Assembly: GCA_934869045.1 (NCBI GenBank) | Contig: CAKXAF010000036.1 | Coordinates: 1-11,041 of the forward strand | Reading direction: 5' to 3' | Length of the DNA stretch: 11,041 nucleotides | Source of the DNA: an uncultured Nitrososphaerota archaeon | GTDB lineage: Bacteria; Bacillota; Clostridia; Oscillospirales; Ruminococcaceae | In this document: positions 1 through 6,086 of the stretch, in pieces | Layout: the number at the start of each line of letters is the position of its first letter | Position numbering within the stretch: the stretch's first letter is position 1 | Translations under genes and position numbers: made by a program | Notes under the pieces: model-generated | What the model saw: the letters and a program-made list of their open reading frames with translations, nothing else | Database searches by the model: none | Told to the model about the DNA's origin: nothing

Positions 1-655
1 GTTCCGGAGTCTCTCCATCAAAGGGGACCCGGCCGGTCAGCATTTCATAAAGCAGGACGCCCACCGAATAGATATCGCTCTTTTCATCAGATTCCTCGCC
101 GCAGGCCTGTTCCGGACTGATATAGTGGACCGAACCGATGGCCTTGTCGTCCATAGTACGGATATCCTCCCGGGCGAACCGGGCGATGCCGAAATCCATC
201 ACCTTGATGGTTCCGTCCCGCAGCAGCATAATGTTTTGAGATTTAATGTCGCGGTGGATTACCCCATGCTCATGGGCATGGGAGAGGGCCCGCAGGATCT
301 GCGTGACAAAATGAACCGAGTCCTTCCAGCGGAGATGTCCCTGATGGAGAATATACTGCTTCAACGTGATCCCGTCGATATGCTCCATGACGATATACTG
401 CTCCGCGCCCGTAAAATTCACGTCGTAGACCTTTACGATATTCGGATGGTCCAGCACTGCGATCACTTTGGACTCGTTGCGGAAACGGCGGACAAACTCG
501 TCGTTTGTAAGGTATTCCTCCTTCAGCACCTTGATGGCAACGGTCTTGTTTTCCAACAGATCCTTCGCCTCAAAGACATTTGCCATGCCGCCGCTGCCGA
601 TCAATTTGATCAGCTCATACCGGCCGCTCAGACGTTTTCCGATATAATTCTCCAT
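1..655 (-). CDS. prkC: Ser/Thr protein kinase PrkC/PknB, kinase domain (C-terminus beyond window)
   Basis: This is a Hanks-type bacterial Ser/Thr kinase; in Gram-positives it is a membrane receptor with extracellular PASTA repeats that bind peptidoglycan fragments, and it phosphorylates translation and cell-wall proteins. Translating the minus strand from the ATG at 655 gives 218 residues with no stop, so only the cytoplasmic N-terminal kinase domain is here. Visible: glycine-rich loop GSGGMANV (20-27), ATP lysine in VAIK (K42), a candidate helix-C Glu61, catalytic loop HRDIKSQN (134-141, Asp136), DFG (154-156) and SPEQ replacing the usual APE. All catalytic residues are intact. The start is supported by GGAGG (664-668) eight bases upstream and by the family-like N-terminus. 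It follows its cognate phosphatase prpC after a 103-base gap containing hairpins. PASTA repeats and the membrane segment are expected to the left but cannot be seen. Confidence 0.95.
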   Translation of the reverse strand, partial: MENYIGKRLSGRYELIKLIGSGGMANVFEAKDLLENKTVAIKVLKEEYLTNDEFVRRFRNESKVIAVLDHPNIVKVYDVNFTGAEQYIVMEHIDGITLKQYILHQGHLRWKDSVHFVTQILRALSHAHEHGVIHRDIKSQNIMLLRDGTIKVMDFGIARFAREDIRTMDDKAIGSVHYISPEQACGEESDEKSDIYSVGVLLYEMLTGRVPFDGETPE

Positions 656-678
656 GAATCAAACCTCCATGAAATTCC

Positions 679-693
679 GCGGCGCTTCGCCGC
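679..693 (-). repeat. Short GC hairpin upstream of the prkC ribosome binding site
   Basis: In the minus-strand mRNA a 6-bp perfect stem GCGGCG/CGCCGC closes a three-base loop AAG. It lies ten bases upstream of the prkC Shine-Dalgarno (664-668). No U-run follows, so it does not look like an intrinsic terminator. It could influence ribosome access to prkC or protect mRNA ends; this is inference. Confidence 0.45.
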
Positions 694-699
694 CAGCCA

Positions 700-750
700 T
701 GTCCGGATTCCCCAGCCCACTTTCTGAAAATGAGCCCGGGAACCCGGACA
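700..750 (-). repeat. Long inverted repeat (13-bp stem) between prpC and prkC
   Basis: The arms 700-712 (TGTCCGGATTCCC) and 738-750 (GGGAACCCGGACA) are complementary at 12 of 13 positions. In the minus-strand transcript the single mismatch becomes a G-U wobble, so the mRNA can form a continuous 13-bp stem. The 25-base loop (713-737) can itself form a small CAUUUU/AAAGUG helix. The structure begins eight bases after the prpC stop codon (759-761). There is no downstream U-tract. It may be an mRNA processing or stability element, an attenuator, or a REP-like palindrome; the sequence alone does not decide. Confidence 0.6.
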
Positions 751-758
751 GTCTACGA

Positions 759-1487
759 TCAGCTCTCTACGATCACAACGGTAATATTATCATGCCCGCC
801 GCTTTGATTAGCCAGACGGATCAGTTCCTCCGCCGCATCCTCCACCGGACGGCTGGACAGCACTGCAGCAATCACATCATCATTGCAGGCGTTGGATAAT
901 CCGTCCGTACAAAGCAGCAGCCGGTCGCCGCTGCACAGCTCCAGCACGTGCAGATCCAGCTCTACATCCCAATTTACACCCACTGCCCGGGTGATAATGT
1001 TTTTGTTGGGGTGGATCCGCGCCTCATCTTCGGAGATCTCCCCGCGGTCCAGCAGATCCTGAATGAAGGAGTGATCCCGGGTTAACTGCTCCAGTACACC
1101 GCCGCGGAGACAGTAAAGACGGCTGTCCCCCACATGGACAATATATGCGTGATTCTGATACAGAAGCGTCAGGACAATCGTTGTCCCCATCCCCTGAAGA
1201 GCCAGATCCTCCTGAGCCGCCTCATAGACCTTTCGGTTCGCCTCCATAACCGCTTCCCGTATCATGATCTTCACGGCCTCCGGCCCCATCCCGTCCTGAT
1301 AGCGAGCGCATACAACCTCTGTAACCGCCTGCTTTGCCAGAGAACTGGCCAGATCTCCGCCGCTGGCGCCGCCCATGCCATCGCAGACCAAGGCCAGCCC
1401 GGCTCCCTGCCCGAGCGCCAGGATCTTAAAGGCGTCCTGATTGGTATTGCGCACCATTCCGATATCCGTCTTTCCAACGATTTTCAA
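759..1487 (-). CDS. prpC: PP2C-family Ser/Thr protein phosphatase PrpC/Stp
   Basis: This is the cytosolic metal-dependent phosphatase that reverses phosphorylation by the kinase encoded just downstream. It has 242 residues, the normal size for bacterial PrpC/Stp. PP2C motifs occur in order: RNTNQDA (13-19), DGMGG (36-40, metal Asp36), GDSRLY (120-125), TRDHS (136-140), ITRAVG (165-170), TDGL (194-197, metal Asp195) and GGHDNIT (230-236, metal Asp233). The metal-binding set is complete, so it should be active. The start codon is TTG (1485-1487); an AAGGGG ribosome binding site lies nine bases upstream (from 1497), and no ATG upstream in frame fits. The next in-frame ATG (residue 11) would cut off the first part of motif 1. 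It lies 49 bases after rlmN in the same operon. The weak start codon may keep phosphatase output modest (inference). Confidence 0.96.
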   Translation of the reverse strand: MKIVGKTDIGMVRNTNQDAFKILALGQGAGLALVCDGMGGASGGDLASSLAKQAVTEVVCARYQDGMGPEAVKIMIREAVMEANRKVYEAAQEDLALQGMGTTIVLTLLYQNHAYIVHVGDSRLYCLRGGVLEQLTRDHSFIQDLLDRGEISEDEARIHPNKNIITRAVGVNWDVELDLHVLELCSGDRLLLCTDGLSNACNDDVIAAVLSSRPVEDAAEELIRLANQSGGHDNITVVIVES

Positions 1488-1536
1488 AGTGACAATCCCC
1501 TTTTTCCTTCCGCAGTAAGCTCGTCGAAGTGTTCCC

Positions 1537-2568
1537 TCAATCCGGCCGTTCCGCTTCCCGCCTGAGCTGTCCGCACGCGGCGTCGATATCCGCTCCCAGC
1601 GTCCGACGGACCGTCGCGTTAATCCCCCGGTCCGTCAGGACCTTTTGAAAGGCGTAAACCCGTTCCTTAGGACTCTTTTCATACCCGGCTTCCTTCACGT
1701 AATTCACCGGGATCAGGTTTACGTGGCAGAGCATCCCCTTGAGCAGAGCCGCCAGTTCCTCTGCCTGCCGGCGGCTGTCGTTAACCCCGCTGATCAGCGC
1801 GTATTCGTAGGAGATCCGCCGGTGGGTGCGTTCGGTATATTCCCGGCAGGCGTCCAGCAGCTCCCCGATCTTCCACCGGTTATTCACCGGCATAATGGCG
1901 CTCCGCGCCCCGTCATCCGTAGCGTGGAGAGAAATGGAGAGGGTGATCTGCATCTCCCGCTGTGCCAACTCGCGGATCCGGTCCACCACCCCGCAGGTCG
2001 AAAGAGAAATGTGCCGATGACTGAGATTCAGCCCTGCAGGATCGGAAACCAACTCTAAAAACCGCATGACCTGGTCGAAATTATCCAACGGTTCCCCGAT
2101 TCCCATCAAAACGATGCTGGAGATCCGCTCCCCCGTGTCACGGCCGGCCGCATAAACCTGCTCCAAAATTTCTGAAGCCGTTAGATTCCGAACGAACCCG
2201 GCCTTGGTGGAAGCACAGAAGGCGCACCCCATCCGGCAGCCCACCTGGCTGGAGATGCACAAGGAAATCCCATGCTCATACCGCATCAAAACGCTTTCCA
2301 CATGCTCGCCGTCCGGCAGACGGTACAAATATTTCACCGTCCCGTCCAGCTGGGAGACCAGTTTCCGCTCCACTTCAAAGGCAGTAATGGAGCATTCCGT
2401 TTCCAGCCTCTCCCGAAGAGATGCTGGAAGGTTGGTCATCTCGGCAAAGGAAAGGACCTGCTTCTCATGGAGCCAAGAAAAAATCTGCTTCCCCCGGAAT
2501 TTCGGCTGCCCCAGATCCGCCAGGAACCGTTCCAGTTCCAAAAGCGTCATGGATTTGATATCCGTCAT
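1537..2568 (-). CDS. rlmN: 23S rRNA (adenine2503-C2)-methyltransferase RlmN
   Basis: This is a radical-SAM enzyme that makes 2-methyladenosine at 23S rRNA A2503 in the peptidyl-transferase centre; in some bacteria it also methylates A37 of tRNAs. It has 343 residues, typical for the family. The [4Fe-4S] ligands are in CRMGCAFC (Cys111, Cys115, Cys118). The two mechanistic cysteines are also present: Cys104 in LCISSQ (equivalent to E. coli Cys118) and Cys332 in AACGQL (equivalent to E. coli Cys355). The GIGEPLDN motif characteristic of the family follows. The ATG start has AAAGGAG (2577-2583) eight bases upstream, which overlaps the rsmB stop codon (2582-2584), so translation is probably linked to rsmB. 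The resistance methylase Cfr is a relative, but the housekeeping operon and N-terminal domain favour RlmN. Confidence 0.97.
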   Translation of the reverse strand: MTDIKSMTLLELERFLADLGQPKFRGKQIFSWLHEKQVLSFAEMTNLPASLRERLETECSITAFEVERKLVSQLDGTVKYLYRLPDGEHVESVLMRYEHGISLCISSQVGCRMGCAFCASTKAGFVRNLTASEILEQVYAAGRDTGERISSIVLMGIGEPLDNFDQVMRFLELVSDPAGLNLSHRHISLSTCGVVDRIRELAQREMQITLSISLHATDDGARSAIMPVNNRWKIGELLDACREYTERTHRRISYEYALISGVNDSRRQAEELAALLKGMLCHVNLIPVNYVKEAGYEKSPKERVYAFQKVLTDRGINATVRRTLGADIDAACGQLRREAERPD

Positions 2569-2581
2569 CTGCGCCTCTCCT

Positions 2582-3907
2582 TTATTCGGATTTTTTGCGG
2601 AACCGGGCGATAAAGAACCCGTCGAAGCCGCCTTCCATGGGCATCAGTGTCTTTTTCCAGCATTTCTCGCCCAAAACCGTCTCTACCGCCGCCGGAAAAT
2701 TTTCCGGCTCAAATTCCGGATGCTTTTCCAAAAAACGGCCCGCCACTGAGTCGTTCTCCCCGCGGCTTAAAGAGCAGGTTGAGTACACCAACGTTCCCCC
2801 CGGGCGGACATACCGCGCCCCGTTTTCCAGAATAGCCAGCTGAACCGGCGGCAGGGCGTCCAGCTCCTCCGGGGATTTGTAGCGGATTTCCGGCTTCCGC
2901 CGGATAATCCCCAGCCCGGAGCAGGGGACGTCGCAGAGGACCCGGTCCGCCTGGCCCAGTTCGGGCCGGTATCGGGCCGCATCGCCGGGCTCCGCCTGGA
3001 TGCAGCGGATTCCCAGCCTCGCGGCCCCCTGGTCAATCAGGGAAACACGGGCAGGGTGCAGGTCAAAGGCGCGGATCACCCCGCGGTCCTCCATCAGCTG
3101 CGCCATGGTGAAGCTCTTGGAACCAGGGGCGGCGCAGAGGTCGTAGACCCGTTCCCCGCTTCCGGCCCCAACAGCCCAGGCACAAAGCTGGGAGGCCGCA
3201 TCCTGGATGGACACCATCCCCTCCCGAAAGGCCCGAAGCTCTGAAATGCTGCCGGTGTCCGAAAGCTCCAGACATCCATCCAGAACCGGGTGGGCGGTGG
3301 CCCGGACTCCTTCCTCCGCCAGCGCCGCTACAGCTTCCTCCAGCGTACAGCGCAGCGTGTTGACCCGGGCGTGTAGCGGCGGGCGGCCAAGACAGGCCTT
3401 GGCAAGCGCCAGCGCCGTTTCCCGGGAATAATCCTTTTCCCAGCGCTGCAAAACCGGCAGCGGCATCGCGTACGCAATGCTGGCCCGCATCAGAGGATCT
3501 CCTTTGGGAAAAACAATCTTCCGTCCATCCCGCAGAAAGCTGCGCAGGACGCCGTTTACAAATCCGGCTGCACTTTTTTTGCGGGACTTTTTAATCAGCT
3601 CCACACTCTCGTTGACCGCCGCGGATTCCGGGACACCGTCCAGGTACAGAAGCTGGTAAAGCCCCAGCTCCAGCGCTGTGACGACCTCTCCGTCCAAAGC
3701 GGCGATTTTTTTCCGGGTATATTTTTCGATCAGATAATCCAAAGTCAGTTTCCGATCCAAAACGCCGTAAAACAGCCCGGCCGCCTGCTGACGTTCCCGG
3801 CCTTCCGCGCGCTCTGCCTTCAGCAGAGCGTCCAGCGCCAGATTGGAGTAGCTTTTCTCTTTTTCCATCCGCAGGAGTGCGGTGTAAGCGAGCTTTCTTG
3901 CATTCAT
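2582..3907 (-). CDS. rsmB: 16S rRNA (cytosine967-C5)-methyltransferase RsmB
   Basis: This SAM-dependent enzyme makes m5C at position 967 (E. coli numbering) of 16S rRNA. It has 441 residues. An N-terminal NusB-like helical RNA-binding domain (about 1-130, with ESAAVNESVEL near 94-104) is followed by a Rossmann methyltransferase domain. Visible motifs: LCAAPGSKS (257-265, SAM binding), DVPCSGLG (326-333, Cys329) and YSTCS (375-379, Cys378). The last two hold the conserved and catalytic cysteines of the RsmB/Nop2 family. The ATG overlaps the upstream peptidase stop by four bases (ATGA, 3904-3907). No strong Shine-Dalgarno is visible before it, so expression probably depends on translational coupling. 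The name yloM/sun is used in relatives. Confidence 0.97.
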   Translation of the reverse strand: MNARKLAYTALLRMEKEKSYSNLALDALLKAERAEGRERQQAAGLFYGVLDRKLTLDYLIEKYTRKKIAALDGEVVTALELGLYQLLYLDGVPESAAVNESVELIKKSRKKSAAGFVNGVLRSFLRDGRKIVFPKGDPLMRASIAYAMPLPVLQRWEKDYSRETALALAKACLGRPPLHARVNTLRCTLEEAVAALAEEGVRATAHPVLDGCLELSDTGSISELRAFREGMVSIQDAASQLCAWAVGAGSGERVYDLCAAPGSKSFTMAQLMEDRGVIRAFDLHPARVSLIDQGAARLGIRCIQAEPGDAARYRPELGQADRVLCDVPCSGLGIIRRKPEIRYKSPEELDALPPVQLAILENGARYVRPGGTLVYSTCSLSRGENDSVAGRFLEKHPEFEPENFPAAVETVLGEKCWKKTLMPMEGGFDGFFIARFRKKSE

Positions 3908-4596
3908 CGGCGCTGATTCCGATCCCGCAGGGCAAGCAGCCGTGCAAGGTTTGCAATGGCTACGATCAAAGCGGCCACATAAGTCATGGCGGCAGCGGAC
4001 AGCACCTTTTTCGCACCCTTCAGCTCATCCTGGTCCAGAATACCGTCCTCATCCAAGGTTCGGACCGCCCTGCGGCTGGCGTTAAACTCCACCGGCAGCG
4101 TGAACAGCTGAAACAGTACCACCGCGCAGAATAGCAGAATGCCAATCTCCGTCAGCAGCGGAAAACTCAGAATCAGTCCCAGTACCGCCAGCGGAATCGC
4201 CACGGACGAGCCAACCTGCGTAATGGGAATCAAAGCGTTCCGGATTTTGATGGGGAAATATCCAACGTCATACTGGATGGCGTGTCCGACCTCATGGGCA
4301 GCGACCCCCAGCGCTCCCACAGAGGTAGAGTTGTAGGTGCTATCCGACAGGCGTATGACGTCTTCTTTTGGAGAATAGTGGTCACTCAACTGCCCCGCGA
4401 CCCGTTCAATCCGGATATGCTGCAGCCCATTTTCGTCCAGAATCTGTCTGGCAAGCATCGCGCCGGTATAGCCGCGGCGGTTAGGGACGCGGTTATACCG
4501 CGCAAAGGTGGATTTCACCTGGACCTGCGCCCACATGGAAATCAGCAGGGCCGGTATCACCAAAAACAGATAGTAACGATCGATCGTAGGTACCAC
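3904..4596 (-). CDS. YugP-like neutral zinc metallopeptidase, integral membrane
   Basis: This is a membrane-bound predicted zinc protease of the YugP/Zn_peptidase_2 family; its physiological substrate is not known to me. It has 230 residues. It shows an N-terminal membrane helix (about 8-24), the zinc site HEVGH (101-105), hydrophobic segments near 127-146 and 150-168, then LPVEFNASRRA (167-177), a family signature whose Glu170 may be the third zinc ligand, and a last membrane helix (about 203-222). The start is the weakest in the window. The GTG at 4594-4596 is the only candidate after an in-frame TGA and has AAAGGA only one base upstream, so the true start or initiation mode is uncertain. 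It begins 22 bases after fmt and overlaps rsmB by four bases. B. subtilis lacks it at this position, so it is an insertion into the conserved block relative to that genome. Confidence 0.88.
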   Translation of the reverse strand: MVPTIDRYYLFLVIPALLISMWAQVQVKSTFARYNRVPNRRGYTGAMLARQILDENGLQHIRIERVAGQLSDHYSPKEDVIRLSDSTYNSTSVGALGVAAHEVGHAIQYDVGYFPIKIRNALIPITQVGSSVAIPLAVLGLILSFPLLTEIGILLFCAVVLFQLFTLPVEFNASRRAVRTLDEDGILDQDELKGAKKVLSAAAMTYVAALIVAIANLARLLALRDRNQRR

Positions 4597-4618
4597 ATCC
4601 TTTCATGCATCCCCAGGG

Positions 4619-5536
4619 TCAGCCCAAAATCTCCCTGGAACCGGGCTTCTTGCCCCGCAGGAATTCTCCGCCGGTCATTTTCCGGCTTCCTTCATACTGA
4701 ACAACAGCCAGTTCCACCGCGCCTTCGCCGCAGGCCACCACAAATTTTTTCGGATCCAGCAACTCGCCGGGTTCCCCGGATCCGCAGGCGATATGGCTGG
4801 CATAAACCTTCAGCCGCTTCCCCTGATAGCAGGTATATGCGGCGGGCCAGGAGGACAGACCCCGGATTTGATTGTGGATCTGCTGCGCCGGTTTCCGGAA
4901 ATCGATCTGAGACAGCTCCTTGGTCAGCATTGGCGCATGGCTGGACAGGGCGTCATCCTGCTTTTGAGGTTTCAGCTGTCCGTTTACGGCTTTTTCCACT
5001 GTGGAAAGAAGCAGCTCAGCCCCCAGTGCGGAAAGCCGGTCATGAAGCTCGTCGGCGGTTTCGTCCGCGCCGATTTCCAGTGAAGCGCTTTCCAGCATAT
5101 CGCCGGTGTCAATTCCTTCGGCCATGTACATCGTCGTGACCCCCGTCACGGTCTCGCCGCTGAGGATTGCCCACTGAATCGGCCCGGCCCCCCGGTACTT
5201 CGGCAGCAGCGAGGCATGCACGTTAATGCAGCCCAACTGCGGGAGTTCCAAAACCTCTTTCGGCAGGATTTTTCCGTAAGCGACCACGATGATCAGATCC
5301 GGCGAGCAGCTCTTGATCTGCTCCAGCGCCGCCCCATCCCGAAGCGTTTTCGGCTGAAAGACCGGAATCCCTCGGGATTCCGCCAGCTCCTTTACCGGCG
5401 GCGGCGCCAGCCGATAGCCCCGTCCCTTCGGCTTATCCGGCTGGGTAAAAACGCCGGTGACCTCATAGGAGGCGTCCAGCAGCGCCTGCAGGCAGGGAAC
5501 CGCAAAATCCGGCGTACCCATAAAAACGATTTTCAT
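4619..5536 (-). CDS. fmt: Methionyl-tRNA formyltransferase Fmt
   Basis: It transfers a formyl group from 10-formyl-tetrahydrofolate to Met-tRNAfMet for translation initiation. It has 305 residues from the chosen start. The N-terminal formyltransferase domain has MGTPDFA (6-12), INVHASLLPKYRGAGPI (starting at 104, with Asn105 and His107) and GIDTGD (141-146, Asp143), matching the Asn-His-Asp catalytic set of the family. The C-terminal domain contains KRLKVY and the closing GEFLRGKKPG stretch. Two in-frame ATGs exist, at 5542 and 5536. I prefer 5536 because GGAGG (5546-5550) is nine bases upstream of it but only three from the first, and because homologues begin M-[KR]-I-V-F-M-G. It follows def by about 21 bases, the usual def-fmt pairing. 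A 9-bp inverted repeat lies inside the gene (5363-5382). Confidence 0.97.
   Translation of the reverse strand: MKIVFMGTPDFAVPCLQALLDASYEVTGVFTQPDKPKGRGYRLAPPPVKELAESRGIPVFQPKTLRDGAALEQIKSCSPDLIIVVAYGKILPKEVLELPQLGCINVHASLLPKYRGAGPIQWAILSGETVTGVTTMYMAEGIDTGDMLESASLEIGADETADELHDRLSALGAELLLSTVEKAVNGQLKPQKQDDALSSHAPMLTKELSQIDFRKPAQQIHNQIRGLSSWPAAYTCYQGKRLKVYASHIACGSGEPGELLDPKKFVVACGEGAVELAVVQYEGSRKMTGGEFLRGKKPGSREILG
5363..5382. repeat. Near-perfect 20-base palindrome inside fmt
   Basis: CGGAATCCC and GGGATTCCG are exact reverse complements separated by two bases (TC). The site encodes the fmt residues around E-S-R-G-I-P. In mRNA it can form an 8-bp stem with a CGAG loop. Such a site can be chance in coding DNA, and no function is inferred. 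Confidence 0.5.
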
Positions 5537-5557
5537 GGCCATTTTCCTCCATTCGGC

Positions 5558-6058
5558 TCAAGACTCGTGCCGGTCGAAGAAACGCCTGCGGCGGGACCGC
5601 GGCTCCTCCGGAACCAGCATCTCCTTCACCTTGTCTTTAAAAACCACGCCGTCCAGATGATCGATCTCATGGCAGAATGCCCGTGCCAGCAGGCCGGTTC
5701 CAGTAAACTCCTGGGGCTTGCCGTACCGGTCCAGAGCCTTTACGACCACCCTTGCCGGACGCTCCACGATCCCGTATTCCTCCGGGTAGGACAAGCATCC
5801 CTCCGAGTCCTCCACACTTCCCTGGGTCTCCACGATTTCCGGGTTCACCAGCTCGATCAGGCCCTCTCCCACGTTGATGGTCACGACCCGCTTGAGGATT
5901 CCGACCTGGACAGCGGCCAGGCCCACCCCTTCGTATTTGTACATGGTTTCCGCCATGTCATCCAAAAGAGTCCAGAGCTTCTGGTCAAAAACCTCCACCG
6001 GACGGGAGATTTTCCGAAGAATGGGATCTTTCCCCGTAACAATTACACGAAGCGCCAT
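5558..6058 (-). CDS. def: Peptide deformylase Def
   Basis: This metalloenzyme removes the N-formyl group from nascent proteins at the ribosome exit tunnel, undoing what Fmt adds. It has 166 residues. All three deformylase motifs are present: GVGLAAVQ (44-51; Val replaces the common Pro), EGCLS (86-90, metal ligand Cys88) and HEIDH (130-134, metal ligands His130 and His134, catalytic Glu131). The length and the EGCLS form fit a type 1 enzyme. The C-terminus ends in an arginine-rich segment (155-159) that could assist ribosome contact, by analogy with the basic C-terminal helix of the E. coli enzyme. The ATG start has a perfect AAGGAGG (6066-6072) seven bases upstream. It lies 28 bases after priA and just before fmt. 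Confidence 0.97.
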   Translation of the reverse strand: MALRVIVTGKDPILRKISRPVEVFDQKLWTLLDDMAETMYKYEGVGLAAVQVGILKRVVTINVGEGLIELVNPEIVETQGSVEDSEGCLSYPEEYGIVERPARVVVKALDRYGKPQEFTGTGLLARAFCHEIDHLDGVVFKDKVKEMLVPEEPRSRRRRFFDRHES

Positions 6059-6086
6059 TGCGCATCCTCCTTATCTGATCGTCCGC

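Noticed and set aside
1..655. Broken or frameshifted kinase gene
   Set aside because: The frame is open without interruption from the ATG to the window edge; it only lacks a stop because the window ends.
125..727. 200-codon plus-strand open frame
   Set aside because: It is the antisense shadow of the kinase gene, whose HRD, DFG and ATP-lysine motifs are intact on the minus strand.
679..750. Rho-independent terminator after prpC
   Set aside because: Neither stem is followed by a T-run on the transcribed strand, and prkC with a strong ribosome binding site follows at once.
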